Source: Bipolaris cookei | Lineage: Eukaryota > Ascomycota > Dothideomycetes > Pleosporales > Pleosporaceae | DNA: 64,000 bases | Assembly: GCA_002286855.1 (NCBI GenBank) | Contig: NRSV01000002.1 | Coordinates: 678,152-742,151, forward strand | Reading direction: 5' to 3' | Part shown: positions 32,921 to 44,614 of the stretch, in pieces | Numbering within the stretch: position 1 is the first letter of the stretch | How the letters are laid out: the number at the start of each line of letters is the position of its first letter | Made by a program: the position numbers and the translations under genes | Notes under the pieces: model-generated | Databases searched by the model: none | Told to the model about the DNA's origin: nothing | The model's input: only the letters and a program-made list of their open reading frames with translations

Positions 32921-33062
32921 CTGCTTCTTCCGGCTACTGATTTTGAGACGCATCTTGAATGGCAGAAGGAAGGGTTGGAGAGAGGGTATTGATATATTGA
33001 TTCACAAGATTAACTAGGAAAAGAGATATTATTTTATGGGCCGAAACGGTTTCGTTGGTTAT

Positions 33063-36000
33063 TCAGCCATATCCTTCGCCATCGTATCCTCCGCTGGCCC
33101 ATCGATTTTCTCTTGTTTCGTTTATGTTTTGTGTACTGGTGAAGCCGCTTACGCTAGACGGAGGAGTGTCCCAGGGTTGGTGTTGGCTACTATTTCCTGT
33201 GTACTGGCTACCTTGGGTCGATACTGGTGACGAAATCTTAGCATGTTGGGGATAAGGTAGATAGGGTTGTTGTGCTGGAGAGCCTTGTTCATAAGGGTAA
33301 TATTGTCCCTGCGTCGGTTGTGAGAACCCAGGGTATCCATATGGCTGGGGTTGAACGAAATGCTGGGATTGCCGATGCGGAATTGGTGGGGGATATGACT
33401 CATTTCTTATGCCGATGGGATTGATCTGTGAATCATAGAAGCTGGAAATATGGTGTGGTAGTAGGTGAGGAGGCTGGCTGTCTGCTGCATGGTCTTGTTC
33501 AGAGATTGAAGAATGCAAGAGTAGCCTATCCATCGAGTAGCTTGACTTTCGCTGTTGCTGCTGATACCGAGTGAGCGCTTCCAGGTTTGCAATAGATTTC
33601 CTGTTGACAACTTTGCTCTGCCTCTTAAGCGCATGATCAACACTGCCTTTCTTTGAGGGTTGTATGTTGGGTTGAGACGCAATAGAAGTCATTGCCAGTG
33701 GATTTGGTGGCTTTAAATTAGGCAACGGAGCAGATTCACGTCGCGAGACCATGGTCTCCGGGGGTGTTGTGCGCAAAGGACCTGGCGGTTGTACGTCGAA
33801 ATCCTGATGAGTGGAATTTTCAAGCGGAAATGTATCTCCCCTCGCGGTTTTTGAAGGATATGGTGTTGTGTGTTCAACCTCATTTTTGGTTTCTGTAGTT
33901 TCTGATCGTATATGATAAGGCAGGCCCGATAAATTCTGCGAGTGCTGGCCGTATGGAACTCCGTAGCAATCTGCAGAATCTGCAGCTTCACATGTACCAT
34001 GCCTCGCATATGATGGCAGTGATGGCACTGACAAATGAGGATGTGATTTCACACTCAGACTCGGTGGAATGTTGCCGTATTTTACTGTTCTGAAACGTTT
34101 GACGGTCGGATTGCGCTTACAGCGGTCTTCAGCCTCCTTCAACAGCTTCCGGATTTTCGCCTCTTCCGAAACATCTTCTTCCAGTTGCAAGTCTGTTACA
34201 CTGCCCTCATCTGTCTGACCGGATACTGAGACGTTGTCACCTTCCCACTTCTCTTCCTCCTCCTCTTTGTCTTCGTCTTCATCGTGTTCTGATCCAGCGT
34301 CTGAACCCAAGTTGTCTTCCTCTAGATCAGAATTGAAATCTTCTTCCTCAGGTGCATCAATAGTGTCAGATGCGAAACCCCGAGTTGGATGGCGAGCGTA
34401 TACATTAGCACCTGCTTTAAGCAATGCATCAACGCAAGCAGCTTGGCGATAGGCGCAAGCCTCGACGAGTGCTTCATCGAGCAGATGATCTGGAGGTTTC
34501 ATAGCCAAGTACCGGTCCAAGATGGCTTTATTTCCACGGATGGAAGCAGCAGCGATGGCACTCCGATAAACCCCTCCTTGAACGCGGAAATCTGCTCCAG
34601 CGTCCAGCAACATATTGACGACATCCATGCGGTTGAAGTAAGAAGCTGCAATCAGAGCTGTATGATACTTGCCCTCTTTGTGGTTAACGAGCTCGATTGC
34701 CTTGTCGAGAATCTCATCGATCATAGAGATTTCGGCTTTCATCGCAGCAGTCTGAAGAGCGTCGCCGTATTTGCCTCCCTTCGCATGGACATCTGCTCCG
34801 TGTTCTATTAGCTTTCTGACTACTTCAATGTTGTTACCTTCGGCAGCAGCTGCCACAGTCGACCCGAGCAAACCTCCTGAAGCTGTAGCATTTGCACCGT
34901 TGTTGAGCAAACACTCAACGACGGACAAAACACCAGACTGTGCAGCAGCAAGGATCGGAAATCCGTGTAGGCCTCCACTAGCATTCACATCGGCATGATG
35001 TTTGATTAGAAGCTTCACGATTCTTTTATGCCCACCAGCTGCAGCAGCAGACAATGCTCCTCCAAACATGCCATTAGCTGGTCGGATGTTGACTGCGGCA
35101 TTGTACTTCAAAAGTTCTTGAACAACGTTCAACCAGCCAGCAGCACATGCGGCTTGGAGAGCTGTCCCATATGTGCCAGAAATGGGTTCCGTGATTGTGA
35201 TGTCGGCACCTGCCTTAAGAAGGACATGTATAGTTTCGATGTCTCCGGCCCACGCAGCGGCCTGCAGGGCTGTTCCGTATGGGCCTCCGATGGCGTTGAC
35301 ATTGGCGCCTGCTTCGAGCAAGACTTTGCAACAATCTTCATCGTCCTCGGCGCTTTGTTCTTGTCAATGGTGCTCAGGCTATAAGATGAGATACTTACGC
35401 GGCGGCGTGAAGTGCAGTGCCATATTTCTCGCTTGAGATATGCACATCAGCACCATGCGCCAACAGAAATCTCAAGCCTTCGATATCGCATGCATCTGCG
35501 CAGTTGATCAGGGCAGTCGTTCCCCTAGCACAGGCTGCATCTATGTCTGAAACATTCTTGATGATAAGCTCCAGATCTTCTGTAAGTAGAGTTGAGGCAG
35601 CAAGCGAGATCACGGGCCAGTTATCTTCGCCGCCACGCACATTCACATGAGCACCGTGTTCAAGCAGAATCCGGGTCGCAGTGCTATCGTCCTGTTCAAC
35701 TGCTGCAATGATGGCGTATGAAAAGTGACCCCCAAAAGCATTGACATCTGCTCCGTGTTCAATAAGAAGGCGAATGGTGGCTTCATTACCTGTATGCACG
35801 GCAGCTGGATATCACAAGTTAGCAAGAAGCATTAGTATAACAGAGGAGTGTATACCTTGTAGTTCATGGCCGTAGTAACCAATGGGTTCGGTGTTAGTTT
35901 TAGCTCCACAATCCAGTAATAACTTCACATTGCCGCCATCGCCGAACCATGCAGCAGCCTAGAGAGTCAGCATCAAGAGACTGCTAAGTTGATCTCGGGA

Positions 36001-39000
36001 CGTACCTGAAGAGCTGTACCATAGTCTCCTCCGCGTTTGTTGACATCAGCTCCTTTGTCTAGCAGGGCTTTCATGATTTCCATCGTGCCATCGTACCTGA
36101 ACTATAGTGAACATGATTTCAATGGCCAGTCGTAAGCTCAAGCATTCTGCTGAGGTACTGGCCAGAGGTAAATAGTCCGATGAAAGTGAAGGTTTGGTAT
36201 GCAACCCCTCGCGGAAAGCTCGCTGGAGGGGTGTTTGAAGAAACCATCAATCATCCTCCCAAGTCTCAAAGATAGCTCATACTTACGCGCTAGCTGCTAA
36301 TGCAAATCCGTAACTTGAAATTGGTCAGCGTTTTATTACAATACGCGCTTGACATACTTACACAGGACCTTCGACGTTTGGGTCCGCACCGAACTCCAAA
36401 AGAAGCTCAACGGTCTCCAGATGTTTGTTGTCGGTAGCTTGGTACAAGGCCTCATCGAGTTGTGCTTGGTCGATCCCTCGCGGATACAGTAGTCTCAACA
36501 CTTCCGTTCTACCGTAGAAAGCCGCTAGTGAGAATGACCTCTGATGTCTCAGCGAGCAAGATGAAAGCTCCAAATCTTGGTTCAATATCGCGGCCACGAT
36601 TGAAGCGTAGCCTTTCTGAGCAGCTGCCTGTAGGGCTTGTTCTAGAATCAAAACTCGTTGTTCATCTTTCAATAATATCTCAAAGACTTCCAAGTGATTG
36701 TAGGTGGCTGCAGCGCTCAGGAAACTTCGGTAGGTTTTTATGTGAAGATGGGGGTTCCACGATTTTGAAAGAAGATAGCGGACAATACCAGCATGTCCGC
36801 GCCGCACAGCTGCACCAAGTGCAGAGCCATACCTATTTGTTGGTAATTCTAGTCAGTGTACGCTCCAGTGTTGGCTCAAATACAAATGTTACGTACCAAT
36901 ACTCCTCATTAGGGTCAATCTCTGCACCTTGTTTAATCAAAATACGTACGGCATCCAGATTTCCAGAAAAGGCGGCGAGGTTCAGTACTCGTCGGTGGGG
37001 CCCACCAGCAATGTTTACTTCGGCGTTGTGATCCAGCAAAAGCTCAACAATGCGGTTATCAAGACTGCCAACAGCTGCATAGAGTGCTGTTCCATATTCA
37101 GGAGAAGGAGAGTTTACGTTAGCGTTGCGGTCCAGTAAAATTTTGACAATGTCATAGCGGCCATTTCTGCAGGCAGCATGCAATGCTGTTGGGCTTGCAT
37201 CAGAGCTCATGAAATCAACATCTGCACCTGCACCAAGCAGAATGTTGACTATCTCTTCGTTTCCATTTTCGCAAGCATAGTAGAGAGGTTGAAAACCTAA
37301 GGAGTCTTGCTCATGTACGTTAGGGGTTCCGTTGAGGTTTATGAGGTGATCAACCAAAGCAGGAAATTCGAGGATCACTGCCACGTGAAGTGAGGAGATA
37401 TCTCGTTGGCCTTGCATACTGTGTACTTCCCGAATAGTGTTCCACCATCTTTGGCGAGCTTCGGAGTCTTTCTGCCAAAAGGGGTGGCTAAAGTTGAATT
37501 CCTCAAGAACATCGGGCGGCGCCCGTTTCGCATGTTCTACCCAATAACGAACGGGGTATCTGAGGTCGACATCAAGAAGGTCTTCAGTTTCGTCATCTCC
37601 CTGAGCTGAGGATGCACTACTTATATCGTCAGAGTCGGATTCATTAGTGTCAGTGTCTGCTTCGTGTGGTGTGTTCTCTGCGTCAACGGCGGCCTCGGTC
37701 TCTTCTTGCTCGGCATCGTTGACGGATACATCCTGTACTTCGATGGCCTGGTAAATGTACTCCAATGAACGCAGAGCAATGATACCGTGCTGCACATCGT
37801 CGAGGTCCAGCGAAAGATCATACTTGGCGTATATCGCAAGGTGTTCTGCGGCAGATATGTCGATCCATTCAACAGTACTGTTGTCCAGATCCCAGTCGCT
37901 ACCTCTCAAGGTAAGGAATGCTCCACATCTTACTATGTATTCTTTCAGCTTCTCGAAATCTTCTAGGTCCTCATGAGGCAATCCAGCCATGACAGCAAGC
38001 TCTCGCATCGTTGGGGCTATATATGACAAGACGCGGCAACGCAGTATCTCCTTTGTGTATTCATATCCTTCAGCTTGTGGGCTAAGAATCCGCTTTCGGA
38101 TGTGTTCAAACATGTCGGTGAGACCATATGGGAATGACTCTAGCAGTTTCCTAATCTCGGCATAGTGCATACGTCCTGGTTTCCAAGCATTCTTCAATTC
38201 TCGTACGACGAGACTGACATAGATCCAGTTGTCTTCGGCGCGAAGGTAGATGTGACGTTTCACAAAATATGCCAAAGAAGCTGGAAGGGCTAGTTCATCC
38301 ACATGTACCGATATGTGTGCTTTTAGGTCGTCGCTAACTTGAGCGGAGTTGTCTGCGTCGTTAAGATCAATCTCTGGCACCTTGCCCTTCAAGCATTTCT
38401 CGATGCTTGGGCGACCACTGCGGTTAAGTATGAGCCATTTGATAGGCCGAAAATCTCCGTCGTTGTGGGCCGTGGTTGTGGGCTCAAACGCTCCTCCAAT
38501 GTATGCAAGGAAATGTTCCAATGAATCTTCCGCCAGTTGCTCTACGCCATACACAATGATGTATATCCTTGAGTTGCGGGTATCATCAGCCATCTTTTGC
38601 AGGGCTGTCCACAGTGCGGGTATCTTCAACATTTCTTCCGGGTCAAATATTTGGCTTCCGACATCTCTGCTGCCCCGAGAGTCCAGGAGAAGGTGCCGTG
38701 CAAGGTCTTGGTCGGTATCCAGTAACTGACGAACTATGATTTGTAACAAACCCCTCAAAGTGCGCCTCATCCGGTCACTTTGGTCACAGTAAAAAGATGC
38801 AACTAACGAGTTGTGGTCAAGACTTTGCTTCAGGTACTCCAGAGCCGAAGATGCGATAGCCCCTTGGCCTGTTCCAGCCTTTCCATAAATCCAGAAGATG
38901 TGATTAGTATCCGAGGTTCTCCATTGTTGGAAACTGGTAAGTTCCAAGATTGATGAAAGCTTGGCGCTTTTCGCTTCCCGGTAGGAGCCCTTCATAGCCG

Positions 39001-40136
39001 CTTCAATATCCACAAATCCTTTTCCCAAAGCGTCTATCATACTATGATACGTGCGATCATCTACCTGCGATTGACGTAGCATGTTTTGGCGCGTTTTGAT
39101 GATGCTGTCTGCTTTGTTTGCTATTTCCCTGATCTCATCGGATACAGCAGTGAAGTTGCCATCCTTTGGTCCAGGATACTTGTTCAATTGGAAGTGATCC
39201 GACATGAGAGAGAGACTCTCAAATGACTCGATAGTTGCAGAATCTTGATCAACAATGCGCTCCTTCTTTTTGAGCCACGAGATACTCTTTACCATGTAAT
39301 TGACGAGATCACTGTCGTTCTCTTCCCAGAAGCAGAGTAGCCGAATTTGAGCGTCTCTTGCCATGAAAGAAAATTCGGTAAGCATACTTCGCAGGATCTC
39401 CGAGTCTTTCTCAAGGACTTTGAGAAGGGATGATGGAGTGCCCCAGCCAGCAAGCTCAGCCATGGATGCCAAAACCAGTGCTTTTGACTGACTGGATGTG
39501 CCATGAAATGGCGTGCCTAAGAAGAAGCAGCCGGCAATCCAGGGGTAGACATTTGGGAAGTCTCTTTGACGCGATCGTGCCATGAGCAGAGCTTTTTCTA
39601 ATATAATGCCACCCAGACAATGAGCAATGAAGATGATAGGCGTCTTTGCTTCGTTCTTGGTGGATATCAGCAGGGAATCAGATGGAGTGGCATTCAAGAC
39701 CCACTACTCTTGAGCGGTCTAGACCATGAAGCAGCTTGTTTGCTACATTGTCTATTCGTTCGTCGACAGATCCCTTTCCAAACCATTGTGATTGGTACTG
39801 AAAGACGCTAATCTTGGCATGTGGAATCTTTTTTGGCAGCATGTTGGCATCTCGCAACCAATGCACCTTGTCTTTCTTCCATGTGTATTCAGGGTCCGCC
39901 CCAAGGCCAGGGATGGCAATGATTCTGCCGGCATTGGTTATCCAGGTTCAAAGTGGTATGTACGGTGACATACTCGACCTTGGCCGACAACTTAACCGAC
40001 GGTTGTTCATCATTTGGATATACGACATTCAATCCGGGGTTGAAAGACTATTTCTTCAGCAAATGCATGGAGGCAGATTGCCACTACTAACCTGGGCATC
40101 GAACTTCGAATGCTGAGCCTTCGCGGCCGAAGCCAT
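33063..40136 (-). CDS. NLR-like protein: alpha/beta-hydrolase, NACHT-type NTPase, ankyrin repeats, disordered tail
   Basis: Ten exons are proposed: 40136-40092, 40047-40001, 39924-39708, 39655-36897, 36832-36362, 36313-36287, 36096-36006, 35958-35856, 35804-35399, 35352-33063. They total 6456 nt and 2151 residues. Order: an alpha/beta-hydrolase-like domain (IIAIPGLGADPEYTW to about residue 230) whose nucleophile elbow reads AHCLGG (Cys near 116 instead of Ser); a helical linker; an NTPase with P-loop GKAGTGQG near 361-369, where the usual Lys is Gln; ankyrin repeats from about 890 to 1700; an acidic stretch; and a Q/P/Y-rich tail of about 380 residues. In fungi this architecture acts in non-self recognition and regulated cell death. 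Splice signals are good except the GTCGGT donor at 40000, which is supported only by frame. A divergent DUF6601-like gene adjoins. Confidence 0.8.
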
Positions 40137-40577
40137 TGCGGACACTTGATCCACGAGTTTGCAGTATGTATCAAAAAGCAAAGATCGCTTTTTTTCGTTG
40201 TGTCGTAGAAAAAACGCGCAATTGGAATGTTTGGAGACTCTTCCATGCTGGTCACAAGCCTTGGCATACACGCCCTGGTGTTGGGGGCGGAATGATTTTG
40301 GGGGCGAAATTCCCAAAGGAGAAAGACGTCGCTCAGTTTGTCAGCACTGGCGTGCGCCTTTTTGGTATAACAATATCAATATTGATCGGCAATTTGGAAC
40401 CACCCCCGGCTCTACGGGATAAGGCTAGGCGAGAAATCTGCCACGCCATTCCGCCGGTGTGGCAGCGTGGGAATCCGCGGCGCGCTATGGTTTTCTCTCT
40501 GATTGCGCCATGTCGCTCTCTTCAGTGCTATTATGCTTCTCTTCTACTACCGAGGCGATTGATTGTCCCACGATTAA
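40137..40577. promoter_or_regulatory. Shared promoter of the NLR-like and DUF6601-like genes
   Basis: 441 bp between divergent start codons. No repeat or clear TATA element seen. Its length is compatible with joint control, which is inferred. Confidence 0.4.
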
Positions 40578-41609
40578 ATGTCGTTCGAAAAAATGTACTC
40601 ACAAGTTGCGAACGAACAGCTACCTGTGCCGTTTCGTACGGCGCCTCTGGAAACCCCGAATCCTGATGGTATCGTGCAGCCAGAGGTGCCTATACTACCA
40701 GCAACGTTCCGCAAAAACTATAGGGTTAAGCCTGTCAACGCCGATGTTGGCGCATTTCTCGAGATCGAACTCAATGTCCGGAGGTTGAACGAGATCCATA
40801 ACTGGCTATGGCTTGTCGGGCTCCCAACAGCACCACGGCCACTGCATTACCAGATCGTTAAAGGAAGGGAGATTGTGGTGACGGAGCAATTGGATTTACA
40901 TCTTATCTGGTCTTCTTCCAAGTCCTCCTCGATACTTATCAAGCCATTACCCCGTTTCCTCTTTTGCCCGGTATTTTGGCGAACGGAAATCTGTCCGCGT
41001 CAACATTTGTACGAGACAGCACTTGGATTCCTGTTATCTTATGTTGCGCTCATCGAACGAGAGGTCGACTACAACTTGGCTGTCTTTCACGGACTCATCC
41101 CTAAAGAGATAACCTGGTCTGGGTGGTTGGCGCTAGTGAGCGACATTATCTGCACCCTGCCTCAAGTAGCACCTTTCAACTCAGCTGTCACTCCATCGGT
41201 AGATGTCATGGAAGGCCACATAGGCATCAATAAGCGCTTCATATATGGTGAGCTACGTCTTGGGCGGCTGAACTGGATATATCGCTTGATCATGGGCGAG
41301 ATACGCGGGTATCTTAGCAGTTGTACTACGTATGGATCGTTCATGCGCGAAAATATCAACAGCCTCATCACTTGGTTCGCATACACGACGATTGTCCTCT
41401 CAGCGATGCAGGTCGGGCTCTCCACAAAGCCCCTTGGAGACAACCATTCCTTTGGTATGGCATCCTTCATCTTTTCCGTTTTCTCTATTCTGGCGCCGCT
41501 TGCGTGTATTCTTGCTATCACGGCCATCATGGCGGTCATGATTATCATCAATCTTGCTCGGACACTGAGGATTCGAAAGCAGAAGCGACGTAGAGGTGTC
41601 AAAGTATGA
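40578..41609 (+). CDS. DUF6601-like membrane protein
   Basis: A single exon of 343 residues. It resembles the fungal family DUF6601: KNYRVKPVNADVGAFLEIEL near residue 45, HNWLWLVGLPTAPRPLHYQ, an EQLDLHLIW block, IKPLPRFLFCPVFW, RFIYGELRLGRLNWIYR, and a C-terminal pair of membrane segments (about 262-283 and 294-328) followed by a basic end (RIRKQKRRRGVKV) that should face the cytosol. The N-terminal two thirds is soluble and ordered in appearance. The function of the family is unknown. It starts 441 bp from, and points away from, the NLR-like gene, an arrangement in which fungal NLRs often encode their effector partner, but nothing in the sequence proves a link. Confidence 0.75.
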   Translation: MSFEKMYSQVANEQLPVPFRTAPLETPNPDGIVQPEVPILPATFRKNYRVKPVNADVGAFLEIELNVRRLNEIHNWLWLVGLPTAPRPLHYQIVKGREIVVTEQLDLHLIWSSSKSSSILIKPLPRFLFCPVFWRTEICPRQHLYETALGFLLSYVALIEREVDYNLAVFHGLIPKEITWSGWLALVSDIICTLPQVAPFNSAVTPSVDVMEGHIGINKRFIYGELRLGRLNWIYRLIMGEIRGYLSSCTTYGSFMRENINSLITWFAYTTIVLSAMQVGLSTKPLGDNHSFGMASFIFSVFSILAPLACILAITAIMAVMIIINLARTLRIRKQKRRRGVKV

Positions 41610-42867
41610 GTGGCGTGGATGAGTATGTGAGGATGAAAACTTCACAGCAAACAGCGACGTACTGCGGACCAGAAGGTGCAATCAATAACAATGCTGAATT
41701 TATCAGCAATTTGGTATCCTGGACTAGGCTTCACCAGTTTCAGAAGCTACCTCCTCTTCTTCGGTCGCCCAACCATCGCTAATGGATAATTAAAACGGCG
41801 TGCTAAAGTAGGGCTTTTGGGTCTACGATACCATAACATGGAATCACCACAAGCCGTAGAACGACACCAGATGCTGTGCCAACGAATAGCATGCTTGTTA
41901 AGGCAGTTCTTCAGGTTCCCCGATACCAAAAACATCCTCCTGTATCGCTCGATATGTCCTATACGTTCCACTAGTTGGGCTGAGCGATTGACCAGAGGAC
42001 CTACAATAACAGTCGGGGGTTCAAAGCCACCTACATTTCAGTATGAAATCTCTAAATCTGATCTGCTGGTCGAACATGAATCACAAGAGGGACCTGTATT
42101 TGCTTTGAGAAGAGAGATGGTGTCTGCACTGAAAAGAGCGCGCAAATCAAAGGGTGATCTAGTCAAAGTTATCTGAACCACCAATATAGAAATTCCGATG
42201 AAACCTCGATATGTTGTAATTCCAGACTAGTGCATACATAGTGGACGAAATACCCTGGCTAAGGTAGATCTCATTTCATCTTCGTCTCTCACGGCCATTC
42301 AGTCCACTATCATTTCTTTTTCCTTACCGAACTTCGCAACATAGCTGAACAGCATCGGCAAAATAGCTGGGTGTTCTTGCTCTACTGTAAATACCGCTAT
42401 CCAGTCTACATGAGTGCTTTGTTAACAGGGAGTAGGCCTCGTCATTTCGCAACAGAAATTTCAACACGTTAATAAATGAAAAGCACAACTGGATAACGGT
42501 CGAACATTGTTAGCTTGTTTTTAGGCTGGAGACGGACATGATGCATTAGCTTGCATCTATTTCTTACTCTTTCGGGACGCCCAGGCCGCCACGCCAGTGC
42601 AACGCTGAAATTCTCAACGGCGGATGCCCCTTTACCGTCCGCAAGCGTTGAGTTTGATCGTACATGAGACGAAAGAATCTCCAGGCAGCAGATGAGCGGT
42701 GCGCGTGGGTGAAGGCAGATGACGTGGAAAGTCTACTAACCCGTTTTGGTCGTAGCGTCGTGATCACGAGCCACGACCGTGCGAAAGGCGGCGACTTGGC
42801 CATCGACGCGCTTATCATAACACCCTCAGCACTCGCCCCTTCATCTCTCCTGTAGTGCTCCCATATC
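41610..42867. other. Intergenic with one doubtful open frame
   Basis: Between the DUF6601-like gene and Atg15. Apart from the open frame at 41838-42176, listed separately, I see no gene. The last 250 bp are the Atg15 promoter. Confidence 0.45.
41838..42176 (+). CDS. Hypothetical small protein, doubtful
   Basis: An open frame of 112 residues from the ATG at 41838 (MESPQAVERHQMLCQRIACLL). It is rich in Arg and Ser, with an amphipathic N-terminal helix and a basic end. It has no recognised domain, signal peptide or membrane segment, and no upstream exon could be joined. It may be noise or the last exon of something lost. Confidence 0.22.
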   Translation: MESPQAVERHQMLCQRIACLLRQFFRFPDTKNILLYRSICPIRSTSWAERLTRGPTITVGGSKPPTFQYEISKSDLLVEHESQEGPVFALRREMVSALKRARKSKGDLVKVI

Positions 42868-44614
42868 ATGTCATTTCACACATCATCTCATAATTCTCGA
42901 GGCAGGCCCTCGCGTTCTCTCTTTGCCGTTAGTATCCTTGTGCAGCGAGCTCTGATTGCGGGTATCTTTTGGGCCTATACCGGCTTTGGCCACTCCTGTG
43001 GGTCCACGGCTTTAGCGGACGCGGCAACTACCAATTCATCACCGAGGCCAAACAGCTTCAGATTGCGACATGTCATAAATCATGGTGCTGGCCAACCTGG
43101 ACCGCGTGCGAGAAGGTTTGATGTCACACCGGAGCACTTTGCAACTGCCGGTGTCGATTCTCATGTCGGACCCTTCGCCATTAAGACAGCACCAGTAAAA
43201 ATCCAGAGGCCATCGTTCAACAGCTATGATAGCCAAATACCCATGTCCCCGATTTGGATAGCCCAAGACATCCCGGGTCCGGATATTAAAGACAAGGAAA
43301 CTATCATCAGTTTTGCAAACATGTCAGAAGATGCGTACAAGGTCGGACGCGATGATCCCGGGTGGATGGATGTAGATGAAGACTACAACTCTTCTGTTCC
43401 CTTCGGTTGGGATGATAGCGGTATCCGCGGCCATGTATTCAGCGATGACACCAATTCCACCATCATTCTGGCCGTTAAGGGAACTACGGTAGCCATGTTC
43501 GAAGGCAACGGAACCTCTGTACACGACAAGGAAAACGACAACCTCTACGGGTCCTGTTGCTGCGGTCAAGGTGGTACTTACCTATGGCGTAAAGTGTGTG
43601 ACTGTCAAACGGGTACCTATACCTGCGATGAACAATGTGTAAAGGACGAGTTGCGGAAGCCAAACCGGTACTATGTCGCAACTCTCGAGCTCTACCAAGA
43701 AGTGATGAAACTCTACCCAAATTCCCACGTAATGACAACCGGACATAGCTTAGGTGGAGTACTTGCTTCTCTGATCAGTCTCCAACATGGCATTCCTGCT
43801 GTGACATTTGAGGCGTATCCCCAGGCTCTAGCAGCGAAGCGCTTAGGACTACCAGCAGCTAGCGACGTTGCTCCACCCAGGAAGGACACGGGAGTCTTTC
43901 ATTTTGGACACACAGCTGATCCAGTGTACATGGGAACTTGCAATGGGGCTACAAGCTTTTGCTCAATTGGCGGCTATGCATTCGAAACACTTTGCCATAC
44001 CGGAAGGAAGTGTGCATACGACGTGGTTAAAGATTGGGGCTGGAGGCAAAGCACACAGACGCATAGCTTGAGGTACGCCATTGAGAACGTTTATATGAAA
44101 TACGACGAAGCGGCAACATGTCAGGAAGAGGATGTAGGATGTGTTGATTGTTACTTATGGAAGTTTGAAAATGGCACACATAAGCAGCCGACAACTAGCT
44201 CAACAGCAACAAGTACCACCTATTCAAGGACCCGGACAGAAACATGCCAGACGCCTGGATGGTGGGGATGCCGGGATGCAACAACTACTATGATGTCGAC
44301 AACATCATCTAGCTCATTGACTGCTACAACGAGTACAAGCACTTGTCAGACTGTATGTCTTCCTAATTGACTAATCTTGCAAACATTGCTAACTTGTACA
44401 GCCTGGCTGGTTTGGTTGCAAAGACGTAACAACAACAACCACTACGGCCACTGCTACTATTACGACTACATCCAGTGAGCCAACCACGACGACCTGCACA
44501 ACTAAAGGATGGTTTGGCAGATGTCTTGATGACAACCCTTCGACAGCCACCCCTGCTATGGAAGCACATGCCTACTGGCGGACACCGGTGATAGCAACCC
44601 CAACGCCTCCATAG
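42868..44614 (+). CDS. ATG15: Autophagic lipase Atg15
   Basis: Exons 42868-44352 and 44402-44614 (49 bp intron) give 565 residues. Atg15 is a vacuolar phospholipase that dissolves autophagic bodies and reaches the vacuole by the multivesicular-body route. An N-terminal signal anchor (about 17-40) precedes the lumenal lipase domain. The catalytic triad is visible: Ser294 in TTGHSLGG, Asp351 in HTADPVYMG, His399 in TQTHSLRY. The YGSCCCGQGG and CDCQTGTYTCDEQCV cysteine block is typical of the family. The C-terminal extension is Ser/Thr-rich and has three copies of a Cys/Trp module, CQTPGWWGCRD, CQTPGWFGCKD and CTTKGWFGRCLD; the splice falls within the second. Intact. Confidence 0.95.

Noticed and set aside
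39690..39712. Apparent frameshift in the N-terminal hydrolase domain of the NLR-like gene
   Set aside because: A 52 nt GTAGTG...CAAG intron at 39656-39707 restores both the frame and the family spacing, so no lesion is needed.
42664..42855. Open frame just upstream of Atg15
   Set aside because: It ends 13 bp before the Atg15 start and overlaps its promoter. It has no domain and looks like chance.
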